NCBI GenBank assembly: GCA_937915975.1
Contig: CALGGL010000032.1
Location: forward strand, 1 to 13,966
Source of the DNA: an uncultured Lachnospiraceae bacterium
GTDB lineage: Bacteria > Bacillota > Clostridia > Lachnospirales > Lachnospiraceae
Length of the DNA stretch: 13,966 bases
Direction: 5' to 3'
Positions 7,176 to 13,966 of the stretch are shown in pieces. Under the pieces are notes generated by a model. The model saw nothing but the letters and a program-made list of their open reading frames with translations. It was not told the origin of the DNA and did no database searches. Position 1 is the first letter of the stretch, and each line of letters opens with the position of its first letter. The translations under genes were made by a program, and so were the position numbers.

Positions 7176-8549
7176 ATGGATAAAAAGGTTTTAGTTGCGG
7201 GAGCGGGAAAGAGCGGTGTTGCTGCGTCAAAGCTTCTTGCAAGAAACGGCAGAGAAGTGATTCTTTACGATGAAAATATGAAAGGTGAATTAAAGAGAGA
7301 AACAGTTCTTGCTAAATTTGACGATGCATCTTTTAAGGAAAATATAGATACTATTTTGGGGACTATAACAGATGATGAGATAAGTGCCTGTGATTATATG
7401 GTCATAAGTCCGGGCATCCCTACCGATAACGGCTTTGCAAAAAGAGTAAAAAGTCTCGGCGTAAGAGTTTTAAGCGAGATAGAGCTTGCATATATGTATG
7501 AGCAGGGTACGGTTATTGCCATAACAGGTACCAACGGAAAAACCACCACCACAACTCTTGTGGGAGAGATAATGAAGGCTCATAATGATGAGACCTTTGT
7601 GGTTGGTAATATCGGAATACCTTATACGGACCTTGCTGATAAAACAACGGAAAGCTCTGTAACGGTAGCGGAGATAAGCAGCTTCCAGCTTGAGACCGTG
7701 GAAACCTTCAGACCGCATATAAGTGCCTGTCTTAACATCACTCCCGATCATCTTGACAGACACCATACATTTGATAATTATGCTTCATGCAAGATGGCAA
7801 TAGCCAAAAAGCAGACAAAGGAGGATTATATAGTTCTTAATTATGATGATCCGGAAACCTTAAAGAGAGCTGATATAGATAATGTTAATGTGATATTTTT
7901 CAGCAGACTTACCCATCTTGATGAGGGTGTATATGTTGATGTGGATGATGTTGTAATAAAAAAGGACAATGTTATAACAAAGATTCTTTCGCTTAAGGAT
8001 ATAAATCTTCTCGGAACACATAATGTTGAAAATGTTCTTGCTGCTGTTGCGATTACATATTTTGCAGGTGTTCCTGTTGAGACAATCAGAAAAGTTTGTA
8101 CTGAATTTAAGGGTGTTGCACATAGAATAGAATATGTCAGAACCGTAAACGGTGTTAAGTATTACAATGACTCAAAGGGAACAAATCCCGATGCTGCCAT
8201 AAAGGGTATCAAGGCTATGACAACAACAACTTTTCTCATAGGCGGAGGCTATGATAAGGGTGTTCCGTTTGATGACTGGATAGATGCCTTTGAAAATAAG
8301 GTAAAATATCTGGTGCTTATCGGACAGACAGCTAAGACAATTGCAACCTGTGCAAAAAACCACGGCTTTAACAGTATAGTATTTATGGATTCACTTGAGG
8401 AGGCTATAGACTTCTGTTATAAAAATGCCAGACCGGGAGATGCTGTGCTTCTTTCTCCTGCGTGCGCAAGCTGGGGTATGTTTAAGAATTATGAGCAAAG
8501 AGGAGATTTGTTCAGAGATTATGTAATGAAGCTTGAGAGTGATGAGTAA
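7176..8549 (+). CDS. murD: MurD, UDP-MurNAc-L-alanine:D-glutamate ligase
   Basis: 457 aa, normal for MurD. The cytoplasmic enzyme adds D-glutamate to UDP-MurNAc-L-Ala with ATP. The N-terminal Rossmann-like domain opens with VLVAGAGKSGVAASKLL. The ATP-binding loop TGTNGKTTTT lies at about 117-126 (K122). SSFQLETV, NITPDHLDRH, LGTHNVENVLAA, FKGVAHRIEYV and YNDSKGTNPDAA follow in family order. The C-terminal domain has LSPACASWGMFKNYEQRGD, with Gly where the better-known enzymes have Asp after the Phe/Trp/Leu position. GGGAGG (7162-7167), 8 nt before the ATG, sets the start. The gene begins 24 bp after mraY, so the pair are almost certainly co-transcribed. Confidence 0.97.
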   Translation: MDKKVLVAGAGKSGVAASKLLARNGREVILYDENMKGELKRETVLAKFDDASFKENIDTILGTITDDEISACDYMVISPGIPTDNGFAKRVKSLGVRVLSEIELAYMYEQGTVIAITGTNGKTTTTTLVGEIMKAHNDETFVVGNIGIPYTDLADKTTESSVTVAEISSFQLETVETFRPHISACLNITPDHLDRHHTFDNYASCKMAIAKKQTKEDYIVLNYDDPETLKRADIDNVNVIFFSRLTHLDEGVYVDVDDVVIKKDNVITKILSLKDINLLGTHNVENVLAAVAITYFAGVPVETIRKVCTEFKGVAHRIEYVRTVNGVKYYNDSKGTNPDAAIKGIKAMTTTTFLIGGGYDKGVPFDDWIDAFENKVKYLVLIGQTAKTIATCAKNHGFNSIVFMDSLEEAIDFCYKNARPGDAVLLSPACASWGMFKNYEQRGDLFRDYVMKLESDE

Positions 8550-8593
8550 AAACGGAAATATGAAGTAAAACTCATTTAATTGATTATTGATAC

Positions 8594-8601
8594 AAGGAGT
8601 G
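8594..8601 (+). promoter_or_regulatory. ribosome binding site fixing the ftsW GTG start
   Basis: AAGGAGTG is a strong Shine-Dalgarno match placed 8 nt before GTG at 8610. A longer reading from TTG at 8580 would bury this site inside the gene and has no site of its own. Confidence 0.75.
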
Positions 8602-8609
8602 AACCGGTA

Positions 8610-9731
8610 GTGGAAAAAAAGAGACGCACAACTAAAAACAGCTTCTGGGTTAAGGGCGGTTATACTGATTATCAAAGTATTTTCTTAATCTTTGTAATTG
8701 TGCTTTTCGGACTTATGATGGTTTACAGTGCAAGCTCTTACCGTGCTATAAGAAGCGGTCTTCCCGGTACATATTTTATGGTTAGACAGGCGATATTCGG
8801 TGTTATCGGATTCATAGGTATGTATGCCATATCAAGGGTAAACTACAGATATCTGTCGAATCTTTCACTTGTTTTAATGTATGCTGCAATTGCGATGCAG
8901 GTTTTCGTTCTCATACTCGGACGTGCAAGTCACGGAGCAACAAGATGGATAGAGTTAGGTCCCGTGCAGCTTCAGCCATCAGAGATAGCAAAGCCGATTA
9001 TTATAATATATATGGCTGATGCCTGCGTTAAAAAATCAAAGTACCTAAACAGTATTATAGGTATATTTAAGCTTGTTTTACTTCCTGTTATATGTATAGG
9101 TCTTATAGCTGTCGAAAACTTAAGTACGGCAATTATATGCTTTGCTATAGTTGTGGCTATATTATTTGTGGCAAGCCCGAAGCTTTTTAATCTCTTTATA
9201 CTTGGAATAATAGGAATTGCCGTTGCCGCCATATTGGCATTCGGTGTCGGGTACAGAAGTGACAGATTTGAAGCCTGGCGACATCCGGAAACAAGTGATT
9301 CGGGATTCCAGACATTGCAGTCGTTGTATGCAATCGGTTCGGGAGGCTTCTTTGGAAGAGGGCTTGGAAACAGCATACAAAAGCTTGGATTTTTGCCGGA
9401 GTCACACAATGATATGATTTTCTCGGTAATATGTGAGGAACTCGGATTGTTTGGAGCTTTAGTGGTAATAACCCTGTTTATAATGCTCATCTTCAGATTT
9501 AAATTCATAGCTGACGGTGCAATAGACAGCTTCGGCGGTTTTATCATAACGGGTGTCATAACTCATGTGGCTGTTCAGATTATAGTAAATATAGGCGTTG
9601 TAACCAATACCATACCGCCTACCGGAGTAACCCTTCCGTTTATAAGCTATGGTGGTACATCTTTGATATTTATGCTTGCGGAAATCGGTCTTGTGCTTTC
9701 TGTTGCCAGACAGATGAGCCTTACCGAATAA
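8610..9731 (+). CDS. ftsW: FtsW/SpoVE-type SEDS peptidoglycan glycosyltransferase
   Basis: 373 aa from the GTG at 8610, polytopic. SEDS proteins polymerise lipid II into glycan strands and work with a cognate class B PBP; two candidate partners lie just upstream. Visible signatures: GLMMVYSASS in the first helix, GATRWIELGPVQLQPSEIAKP-type loop (written here across two motifs, ATRWIELG and LQPSEIAKP), GFQTLQSLYAIGSGG and FGRGLGNS in the large extracellular loop, LPESHNDMIFSVICEELG containing the presumed catalytic Asp (D268, matching D297 of E. coli FtsW), and TGVTLPFISYGGTS near the C-terminus. In Bacillus this slot, after murD, is spoVE, so FtsW and SpoVE cannot be separated from sequence alone. 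The gene starts 60 bp after murD; murG, which follows spoVE in Bacillus, is missing. Confidence 0.95.
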   Translation: MEKKRRTTKNSFWVKGGYTDYQSIFLIFVIVLFGLMMVYSASSYRAIRSGLPGTYFMVRQAIFGVIGFIGMYAISRVNYRYLSNLSLVLMYAAIAMQVFVLILGRASHGATRWIELGPVQLQPSEIAKPIIIIYMADACVKKSKYLNSIIGIFKLVLLPVICIGLIAVENLSTAIICFAIVVAILFVASPKLFNLFILGIIGIAVAAILAFGVGYRSDRFEAWRHPETSDSGFQTLQSLYAIGSGGFFGRGLGNSIQKLGFLPESHNDMIFSVICEELGLFGALVVITLFIMLIFRFKFIADGAIDSFGGFIITGVITHVAVQIIVNIGVVTNTIPPTGVTLPFISYGGTSLIFMLAEIGLVLSVARQMSLTE

Positions 9732-9771
9732 AAGATTTTCCAAGGCAAACATATATGAGGAATATCTGCAT

Positions 9772-10476
9772 ATGAAAAAAAGATATATTTTGTTGTTTTT
9801 ATTGATAATCATTATATCGGGAATTTTGTACGTAAGTACATTTAAAATAAAAGAGATAAAGGTAACGGGCTGTTCGAAGGTTGATGAGCAGGTTATTATT
9901 GAAGCGGTAAGAGATAAGAGTTTTGCCAATAACACAATTGTGCTTTATATACAAAATAAGATAAAGCCAATAGAGGACATTCCGTTTGTTGCCAAAATAG
10001 ATATTGATTATGTTTCCAAAAATGAAATATCGGTAACTGTTTATGAAAAGTCGGTAGCCGGATGTGTTGAATATATGGACGGCTATGTATATTTTGACAA
10101 GGACGGAATTGTACTTGAATCCTCACAGGAAATAATAGAGGGTGTGCCTTGTATAAGAGGACTTAATTTTACCGAATGGGAGATGGGTAAGAAGCTTCCG
10201 ATAGACAATGAAAGTAAATTTAAGTCAATTCTTACGATAACTCAGCTTATAGATAAGTATGAGCTTGATATAGACGGAATTAAGTTTACGGCAGAAAATG
10301 AAATAATCCTGATACACGATGGAATTACTATTGAACTCGGAAAGGGGGATTACCTTGCCATACAGATGATGAACCTTGGAAGTATTCTGGAAAATCTTGA
10401 GGGAATGGAAGGAACACTTTATATGAAGGATTTTGATTCAAATGAGTCAACAGCAAGTTTTAGTAAGAAAAAATAG
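9772..10476 (+). CDS. ftsQ: DivIB/FtsQ cell division protein
   Basis: 234 aa bitopic protein. DivIB/FtsQ joins FtsL and DivIC to regulate the septal synthase. A very short cytoplasmic N-terminus leads into one transmembrane helix at about 5-24. A POTRA domain of FtsQ type follows at about 25-96 (FKIKEIKVTGCSKV... ending ISVTVYEKSVAG). The beta domain continues with GYVYFDKDGIVLES, typical of the family, to a Ser/Lys-rich end. The ATG at 9772 is preceded by GAGGAA (9757-9762) with a 9-nt gap. The 40-bp gap after ftsW has no terminator. Overall sequence is divergent, as usual for DivIB, but architecture and position agree. Confidence 0.92.
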   Translation: MKKRYILLFLLIIIISGILYVSTFKIKEIKVTGCSKVDEQVIIEAVRDKSFANNTIVLYIQNKIKPIEDIPFVAKIDIDYVSKNEISVTVYEKSVAGCVEYMDGYVYFDKDGIVLESSQEIIEGVPCIRGLNFTEWEMGKKLPIDNESKFKSILTITQLIDKYELDIDGIKFTAENEIILIHDGITIELGKGDYLAIQMMNLGSILENLEGMEGTLYMKDFDSNESTASFSKKK

Positions 10477-10484
10477 AAAAAGTA

Positions 10485-10513
10485 TTGATTATTTCTGAAA
10501 AAAATTATATTAT
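10485..10513 (+). promoter_or_regulatory. ftsZp: candidate ftsZ promoter
   Basis: TTGATT (10485-10490) and TATTAT (10508-10513) are separated by 17 bp, matching sigma-A consensus at 4 of 6 and 5 of 6. They lie just after the ftsQ stop. A start near 10520 would give a leader of about 80 nt. A dedicated ftsZ promoter is plausible because FtsZ is needed in greater amounts than the other dcw products, but this is prediction only. Confidence 0.45.
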
Positions 10514-10524
10514 ATGAGTAATAT

Positions 10525-10561
10525 TGTAACAATGTGGGTAGGTTTGCCCTGTTACATAGGG
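10525..10561 (+). promoter_or_regulatory. competing hairpins / palindrome in the ftsZ leader
   Basis: TGTAACA (10525-10531) and TGTTACA (10550-10556) are perfect inverted repeats, with GGG (10536-10538) and CCC (10547-10549) able to extend the stem inside. An alternative, mutually exclusive stem pairs CCCT (10547-10550) with AGGG (10558-10561). No T-run follows, so this is not a terminator. It could be a 5'-UTR structure or a two-half-site operator. Function unknown. Confidence 0.35.
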
Positions 10562-10583
10562 TAAAAAAGGTGAAATTTTTATT

Positions 10584-10590
10584 AAGGAGG
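10584..10590 (+). promoter_or_regulatory. ribosome binding site fixing the ftsZ TTG start
   Basis: AAGGAGG, a full anti-Shine-Dalgarno match, ends 8 nt before TTG at 10599. No ATG is nearby in frame, and the resulting N-terminus (MLEIKSND) fits FtsZ. Confidence 0.85.
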
Positions 10591-10598
10591 AAAGAACC

Positions 10599-11801
10599 TT
10601 GCTTGAAATAAAGTCAAACGATGAAAAGACCCCTGCAAGAATCCTTGTGATTGGTGTAGGTGGTGCAGGTAACAATGCAGTAAACAGAATGATTGATGAA
10701 AATGTGGAGGGTGTTGAGCTTATAGCTATTAATACCGATAAGCAGATTTTATCACAGAGCAGAGCTACAACCAAAATCCAGATAGGTGAAAAGCTTACCA
10801 AGGGACTTGGTGCGGGAGCTAAGCCTGAAATCGGTGCAGGTGCAGTAGAGGAAAACAGAGAAGAGATTACAGATATAATGAAGGATGCCAACATGGTATT
10901 TGTTACCTGTGGTATGGGTGGCGGTACCGGAACCGGTGCAGCTCCTGTAGTTGCAGAGATAGCAAGAAACCTTGGTATTCTTACTGTCGGTGTTGTAACC
11001 AAGCCTTTCTCGTTTGAAGGAAAACCACGTATGAACAACGCCGTTAACGGTATTGCAAAGCTTAAGGAAAATGTTGATACACTTATAGTTATACCAAATG
11101 ATAAGCTTCTTCAGATATGTGATAAGCGTACAAGCTTACCTGAAGCTTTAAAGAAGGCTGATGAGGTTCTTCAGCAGGGTGTACAGGGTATCACAGATCT
11201 TATCAATAAGCCGGGTCTTATCAACCTCGACTTTGCGGATATCCAGACAGTTATGAGAGATAAGGGAGTTGCTCATATCGGTATCGGTAGAGCAAGTGGA
11301 GATAATAAAGCAGTTGATGCAATTAAGTCAGCTATGGACAGCCCGTTACTTGAGACTACAGTTTCAGGTGCTACAGATATAATCGTTAACTTCTCAGGTA
11401 ATATCGGTATCGTTGAAGCTTACGATGCTATTACATATCTTACAGAGGTTGCCGGAGATGGAGCAAATATCATCTTTGGTACTGTTGATAATGATGTTAT
11501 GGGTGAGGATGTATGTATCACTATTATTGCTACAGGTATTGAGGGCAATACTACATCAGCAACAGTTTCGGTTCCTAATACTCAGGCAGGAGCAGCTAAG
11601 CCGGCATCAGTTTCGGTTACACCGCTTAAGACTCCTACATATTCGGGACAGCCTATAACAGGCGCATCAAACATAAGACCTCTTAATACTCAGGTTAAGC
11701 CGGCACAGACATCTGCAGGCGTAGCTAAACCGGTACAGGCAAATCCACAGCCGAATGCAGCAGGCGGAATCAAAATTCCTGATTTCCTTAAAAGAGGCTA
11801 A
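10599..11801 (+). CDS. ftsZ: FtsZ, tubulin-like GTPase of the division ring
   Basis: 400 aa. FtsZ polymerises with GTP at midcell into the Z-ring that recruits the divisome. The nucleotide-binding region shows [14 protein letters not shown] at 18-31, NTDKQ at 45-49, the tubulin signature [12 protein letters not shown] at 105-116, and TKPFSFEG at 134-141. The T7 synergy loop is NLDFADI at 209-215 with the two catalytic acidic residues (D211, D214). After the globular core (to about 320) comes a roughly 70-residue Pro/Ala/Thr-rich linker. The end, [10 protein letters not shown] (391-400), is the conserved C-terminal peptide that binds partners such as FtsA or SepF, neither encoded here. The gene starts with TTG after a perfect AAGGAGG. 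The 122-bp gap from ftsQ contains a candidate promoter and hairpins, so ftsZ may be partly uncoupled from the upstream genes. ftsA, normally just ahead, is absent. Confidence 0.98.
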   Translation: MLEIKSNDEKTPARILVIGVGGAGNNAVNRMIDENVEGVELIAINTDKQILSQSRATTKIQIGEKLTKGLGAGAKPEIGAGAVEENREEITDIMKDANMVFVTCGMGGGTGTGAAPVVAEIARNLGILTVGVVTKPFSFEGKPRMNNAVNGIAKLKENVDTLIVIPNDKLLQICDKRTSLPEALKKADEVLQQGVQGITDLINKPGLINLDFADIQTVMRDKGVAHIGIGRASGDNKAVDAIKSAMDSPLLETTVSGATDIIVNFSGNIGIVEAYDAITYLTEVAGDGANIIFGTVDNDVMGEDVCITIIATGIEGNTTSATVSVPNTQAGAAKPASVSVTPLKTPTYSGQPITGASNIRPLNTQVKPAQTSAGVAKPVQANPQPNAAGGIKIPDFLKRG

Positions 11802-11819
11802 TTATTAACAAAAGTATGA

Positions 11820-11858
11820 GTGTGTCACAGGGATGGTTCTCGGTGGCACACTTTTTTT
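11820..11858 (+). terminator. rho-independent terminator after ftsZ
   Basis: GTGTGTCAC (11820-11828) pairs with GTGGCACAC (11843-11851), nine pairs including one G-U, around a 14-nt loop that can add wobble pairs. Seven T follow at 11852-11858. It would end most dcw transcripts after ftsZ. The next gene's ribosome site starts at the very next base. Confidence 0.85.
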
Positions 11859-11865
11859 AAGGAGG
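11859..11865 (+). promoter_or_regulatory. ribosome binding site fixing the hflK start
   Basis: AAGGAGG directly follows the terminator T-tract and sits 5 nt before ATG at 11871. An in-frame GTG at 11820 would translate through the terminator hairpin and is rejected. Confidence 0.85.
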
Positions 11866-11870
11866 ATAAA

Positions 11871-12977
11871 ATGGCTAAGTCTAAAAAAGAAGATGACATA
11901 ATTGATGTCGAGTATGTAGAAGCTGAAAAAGACAAGGACAATTCAAAAGATAAAGGAAAAGATAAAGATTATGACAATGATGATGTAGGAAAGAAAAGGG
12001 TTAAAAGAGCGTTAAATATTGTAAAATTTATTATAATCGGAATTATTTTATTGTCTGCGGTTTTTGACAGCTATTATTATGTAAGTGAGCAGGAAAATGC
12101 AGTTGTTACAATGTTTGGAAAGGTTATTACCACCAATACGGCAGGACTTTATTTTAAAATTCCGTTTATACAAAAGGTTCAAAAGGTAGATGTAACAACT
12201 CACGGAACGGGAGTTGGTTATACTATCAGTAATAATGGTCAAAATATAACCGATACAATGGACGGTATAATGATTACTTCGGATTTTAATTTATTAAACA
12301 TTGATTTTTATCTGGAGTATAAGGTGTCTGATCCGGTTGCATATCTCTATAATTCTAATAATCCTGAAGAGATTTTAAGGGATATAGCGCTTTCAAGCAT
12401 CAGGTCGGTTGTAGGTAATTATACGGTTGATGAGGCGATGACTACGGCAAAAAGCCAGATACAGTCAGATGTTAAGGAAGAAATGATGCGCGAGCTTTCC
12501 GAAAGAGACATAGGACTTCAGGTTATCAATATCACTGTTCAGGATTCCGAACCGCCTACTGATGATATTATCGCTGCCTTTAAGTCTGTTGAAACTGCAA
12601 AGCAGGGAGCAGATACAGCAAAGAACAATGCATTACAATATCAAAATAAAGAGCTTCCAAATGCAACGGCACAAGCCGACAGAATTCGTAAGGATGCTGA
12701 AGCCCAAAAGGCAACCCGTATCGCCGAAGCAGAAGGACAGGTTGCAAGACTTGATAAGATTTATGAACAGTATAAGCTTTATCCGCTTATAACAAAGAAA
12801 AGAATGTTCTATGAGACTATGGAAGAGGTTCTGCCATCATTAAAGATAATTATAACCGATGGAGAAACTCAGGAGATTTATCCGATAGAAAGCTTTGCGG
12901 ATATTAATTCCACAACAAATAATAATTATACTACTACAGAAAAGGAGGAGGATACGAATGACGAAACAGAATACTAA
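11871..12977 (+). CDS. hflK: HflK-like SPFH/band 7 membrane protein
   Basis: 368 aa. HflK and HflC are SPFH (prohibitin-like) proteins that assemble into a large membrane cage around the FtsH protease and modulate its activity. The cytoplasmic N-terminus is highly charged, with a Lys/Asp-rich segment at about 20-40 (KDKDNSKDKGKDKD). One transmembrane helix spans about 49-66. The SPFH core starts at YVSEQENAVVTMFGK with GLYFKIPF, and includes YLEYKVSDPVAYLY and AEAEGQVARL-type helical sequence rich in Ala, Glu and Lys. HflK proteins typically have a longer, variable N-terminus than HflC, which fits this gene being first of the pair. It follows the ftsZ terminator, so transcription comes from read-through or a promoter I cannot identify. 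Assignment as HflK rather than a generic SPFH protein rests on the pairing with hflC. Confidence 0.9.
   Translation: MAKSKKEDDIIDVEYVEAEKDKDNSKDKGKDKDYDNDDVGKKRVKRALNIVKFIIIGIILLSAVFDSYYYVSEQENAVVTMFGKVITTNTAGLYFKIPFIQKVQKVDVTTHGTGVGYTISNNGQNITDTMDGIMITSDFNLLNIDFYLEYKVSDPVAYLYNSNNPEEILRDIALSSIRSVVGNYTVDEAMTTAKSQIQSDVKEEMMRELSERDIGLQVINITVQDSEPPTDDIIAAFKSVETAKQGADTAKNNALQYQNKELPNATAQADRIRKDAEAQKATRIAEAEGQVARLDKIYEQYKLYPLITKKRMFYETMEEVLPSLKIIITDGETQEIYPIESFADINSTTNNNYTTTEKEEDTNDETEY
12942..12951 (+). promoter_or_regulatory. ribosome binding site fixing the hflC start
   Basis: AAGGAGGAGG, inside the end of hflK, precedes ATG at 12958 by 6-9 nt. A longer frame from TTG at 12895 has no comparable site and would add a 21-residue tail unlike HflC. 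Confidence 0.8.
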
Positions 12978-13848
12978 AAAATCAATGACAAAATCTGTAT
13001 TATTTGTGATATTTATATTATTTGTAATTATTGTAATTTGTAACTCCTTTTACACTGTAGATTATAATTCACAGGCTATTGTCAAAAGATTTGGCAAGAT
13101 ACAGACGGTTGAATCGACGCCGGGCTTACATTTTAAGCTTCCTTTCGTGGATGACGTTCAGGAGGTATATGCCGGAAACAGAGTATATGACATACCTACA
13201 AGTGATGTTATTACCAAGGATAAAAAATCCATGATTGCGGATGATTACGTTATATGGAAGGTGACAGATGCAACAAAGTATTACAAAACCTTAAGTGCGG
13301 TAGATGCCAGAGCAGAAGAGCGTATAGATGCCGCAGTATATAATGCTACCAAGAATACTATATCATCTATGACTCAGGATGAGGTCATCGCTGCAAGAGG
13401 AGCGGTGCTTACGGAGATAATAACCGAAGCTGCCAACTCTGATATAGAGGGATACGGAATTACGATCATTACTGCGGAGATTAAGGCTTTGGATCTTCCG
13501 GAGGATAACAAGGAAGCGGTTTATGAGAGAATGATTTCCGAGAGAGAAAATATAGCTGCAAGCTATACCGCTCAGGGTGAATCAGAGGCTCAGATGATTA
13601 AAAATGAGACCGACAAGGAGGTTGCTATAACCATAGCTGAAGCCGAAAAGGACGCGGAAACAATTATCGCAGAAGGTGAAGCAGAATATATGCGAATCCT
13701 TTCTGAAGCCTATAACGATCCGGACAAGGCGGAGTTCTACAGCTACATCCGCGGGCTGGACGCTCTGAAAGTTTCATTGCAGAAAGGTGACAAGACCATC
13801 ATGTTATACAAGGTGCAGTGGTCGATAGAGACTGTTGCAGAGGCATAG
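12958..13848 (+). CDS. hflC: HflC-like SPFH/band 7 protein with aberrant C-terminus
   Basis: 296 aa as read. Partner of HflK in the FtsH-regulating membrane cage. A short N-terminus and one transmembrane helix (about 13-31) are followed by the SPFH domain: YTVDYNSQAIVKRFGKI, GLHFKLPFVDDVQEV, DDYVIWKVTD, and a helical region ending in EFYSYIRGLDALKVSL, a conserved HflC landmark. It overlaps hflK by 20 bp, so translation is probably coupled. After GDKTIML (to residue 283, base 13806), where HflC proteins usually continue with a D-x-D/S-E segment and a hydrophobic end, the frame gives 13 unrelated residues (YKVQWSIETVAEA) and stops. The bases there read better on the opposite strand. The true gene is therefore probably cut at about 13800-13807, and the stop at 13848 is not its natural end. 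Confidence 0.88.
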   Translation: MTKQNTKKSMTKSVLFVIFILFVIIVICNSFYTVDYNSQAIVKRFGKIQTVESTPGLHFKLPFVDDVQEVYAGNRVYDIPTSDVITKDKKSMIADDYVIWKVTDATKYYKTLSAVDARAEERIDAAVYNATKNTISSMTQDEVIAARGAVLTEIITEAANSDIEGYGITIITAEIKALDLPEDNKEAVYERMISERENIAASYTAQGESEAQMIKNETDKEVAITIAEAEKDAETIIAEGEAEYMRILSEAYNDPDKAEFYSYIRGLDALKVSLQKGDKTIMLYKVQWSIETVAEA

Positions 13849-13966
13849 CCAAACTTGTCATAGCTATTGCCAGTTGGTCCGTATTGTATGAAGTAGTTGA
13901 AAGCATAGTTTTCGTTGGTGTTGTAGAACGTACTATTGCTAATTTGCAAGTTTGTAACTCCACCAC
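13801..13966 (-). CDS. partial beta-helix-like protein, possibly Bacteroidota origin
   Basis: Read on the - strand from the window edge, the sequence gives an open frame: GGVTNLQISNSTFYNT, then a segment with YFIQYGPTG, then KFGYASATVSIDHCTLYN. The paired pattern of short beta strands ending in STFYNT and HCTLYN is characteristic of right-handed parallel beta-helix / pectate-lyase-like repeats, and reminds me of DUF5123/DUF4957-type proteins common in Bacteroides and Prevotella. Codon choice (AAC, TTC, GCC, ACC) differs from the rest of the window. Both ends are missing: the 5' end is off the window and the frame runs into antisense hflC at about 13800. The family call is from memory and moderate; that the frame is coding on this strand is better supported. 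Confidence 0.45.

Noticed and set aside
8460..8500. MurD CASWGMF with Gly in place of the usual Asp as a sign of inactivation
   Set aside because: All other MurD motifs are intact and I believe this variant recurs in clostridial MurD, so it is probably lineage variation.
8580..8609. TTG start extending FtsW by ten residues
   Set aside because: It would place the AAGGAGTG ribosome site inside the gene and has no site of its own.
8972..9559. 195-codon open frame on the - strand within ftsW
   Set aside because: It is antisense to a highly conserved membrane protein; no ribosome site or recognisable domain.
10534..10538. GTGGG upstream of ftsZ as a second MraZ site
   Set aside because: It is a single box; there is no partner GTGGG at 11 or 22 bp, so it is likely chance.
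11820..11870. GTG start extending HflK
   Set aside because: It would be translated through the ftsZ terminator hairpin, and the ATG at 11871 has a perfect AAGGAGG.
12895..12957. TTG start extending HflC
   Set aside because: The added residues are the out-of-frame reading of the hflK end, and ATG 12958 has a strong ribosome site.
1..13966. tRNA, rRNA, CRISPR arrays, transposases, phage or defence genes
   Set aside because: None seen on either strand; the window is filled by dcw genes and hflKC with short intergenic gaps.

Overview
The window is a nearly complete division and cell wall (dcw) gene cluster, read entirely on the + strand, from a low-to-moderate GC Firmicute. Protein style (DivIB/FtsL-type divisome, Firmicute RsmH with a CxC...CxC segment, AGA-rich arginine use, strong AAGGAGG ribosome sites) points to Clostridia, most likely Lachnospiraceae. 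This is judged by eye; no search was run.

Layout: 1-238 holds the end of an upstream transcription unit (a perfect 12-bp terminator stem), a probable promoter and GTGGG boxes for MraZ autoregulation. The genes follow: mraZ, rsmH, an ftsL-like gene, two tandem class B penicillin-binding proteins, mraY, murD, ftsW/spoVE, divIB/ftsQ, then ftsZ behind what looks like its own promoter and leader, a rho-independent terminator, and hflK-hflC (overlapping by 20 bp). The order matches Bacillus subtilis (mraZ-mraW-ftsL-pbpB-spoVD-[murE]-mraY-murD-spoVE-[murG-murB]-divIB-[ylxWX-sbp-ftsA]-ftsZ) with the bracketed genes absent. No gene-free stretch exceeds 300 bases.

Together the genes make lipid I (MraY) and its UDP-MurNAc-dipeptide precursor (MurD), polymerise and crosslink septal peptidoglycan (FtsW plus class B PBPs), hold the synthase in the divisome (FtsL, DivIB), and build the Z-ring (FtsZ). 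RsmH methylates 16S rRNA and MraZ represses the cluster. HflK/HflC are SPFH membrane proteins that normally cage the FtsH protease.

Most content is conventional, and I see no convincing undescribed multi-gene system. The points most worth a second look are: the second PBP carries KTA where the KTG box should be; the FtsL-like protein has a fourfold [S/T/A]P[E/Q]R repeat in its cytoplasmic tail; the MraZ operator looks like a decayed 33-bp tandem duplication; the ftsZ leader has competing hairpins; and the last ~165 bases look foreign. There hflC loses its normal C-terminus and a Bacteroidota-like beta-helix reading frame starts on the opposite strand, suggesting a chimeric contig end or a rearrangement.
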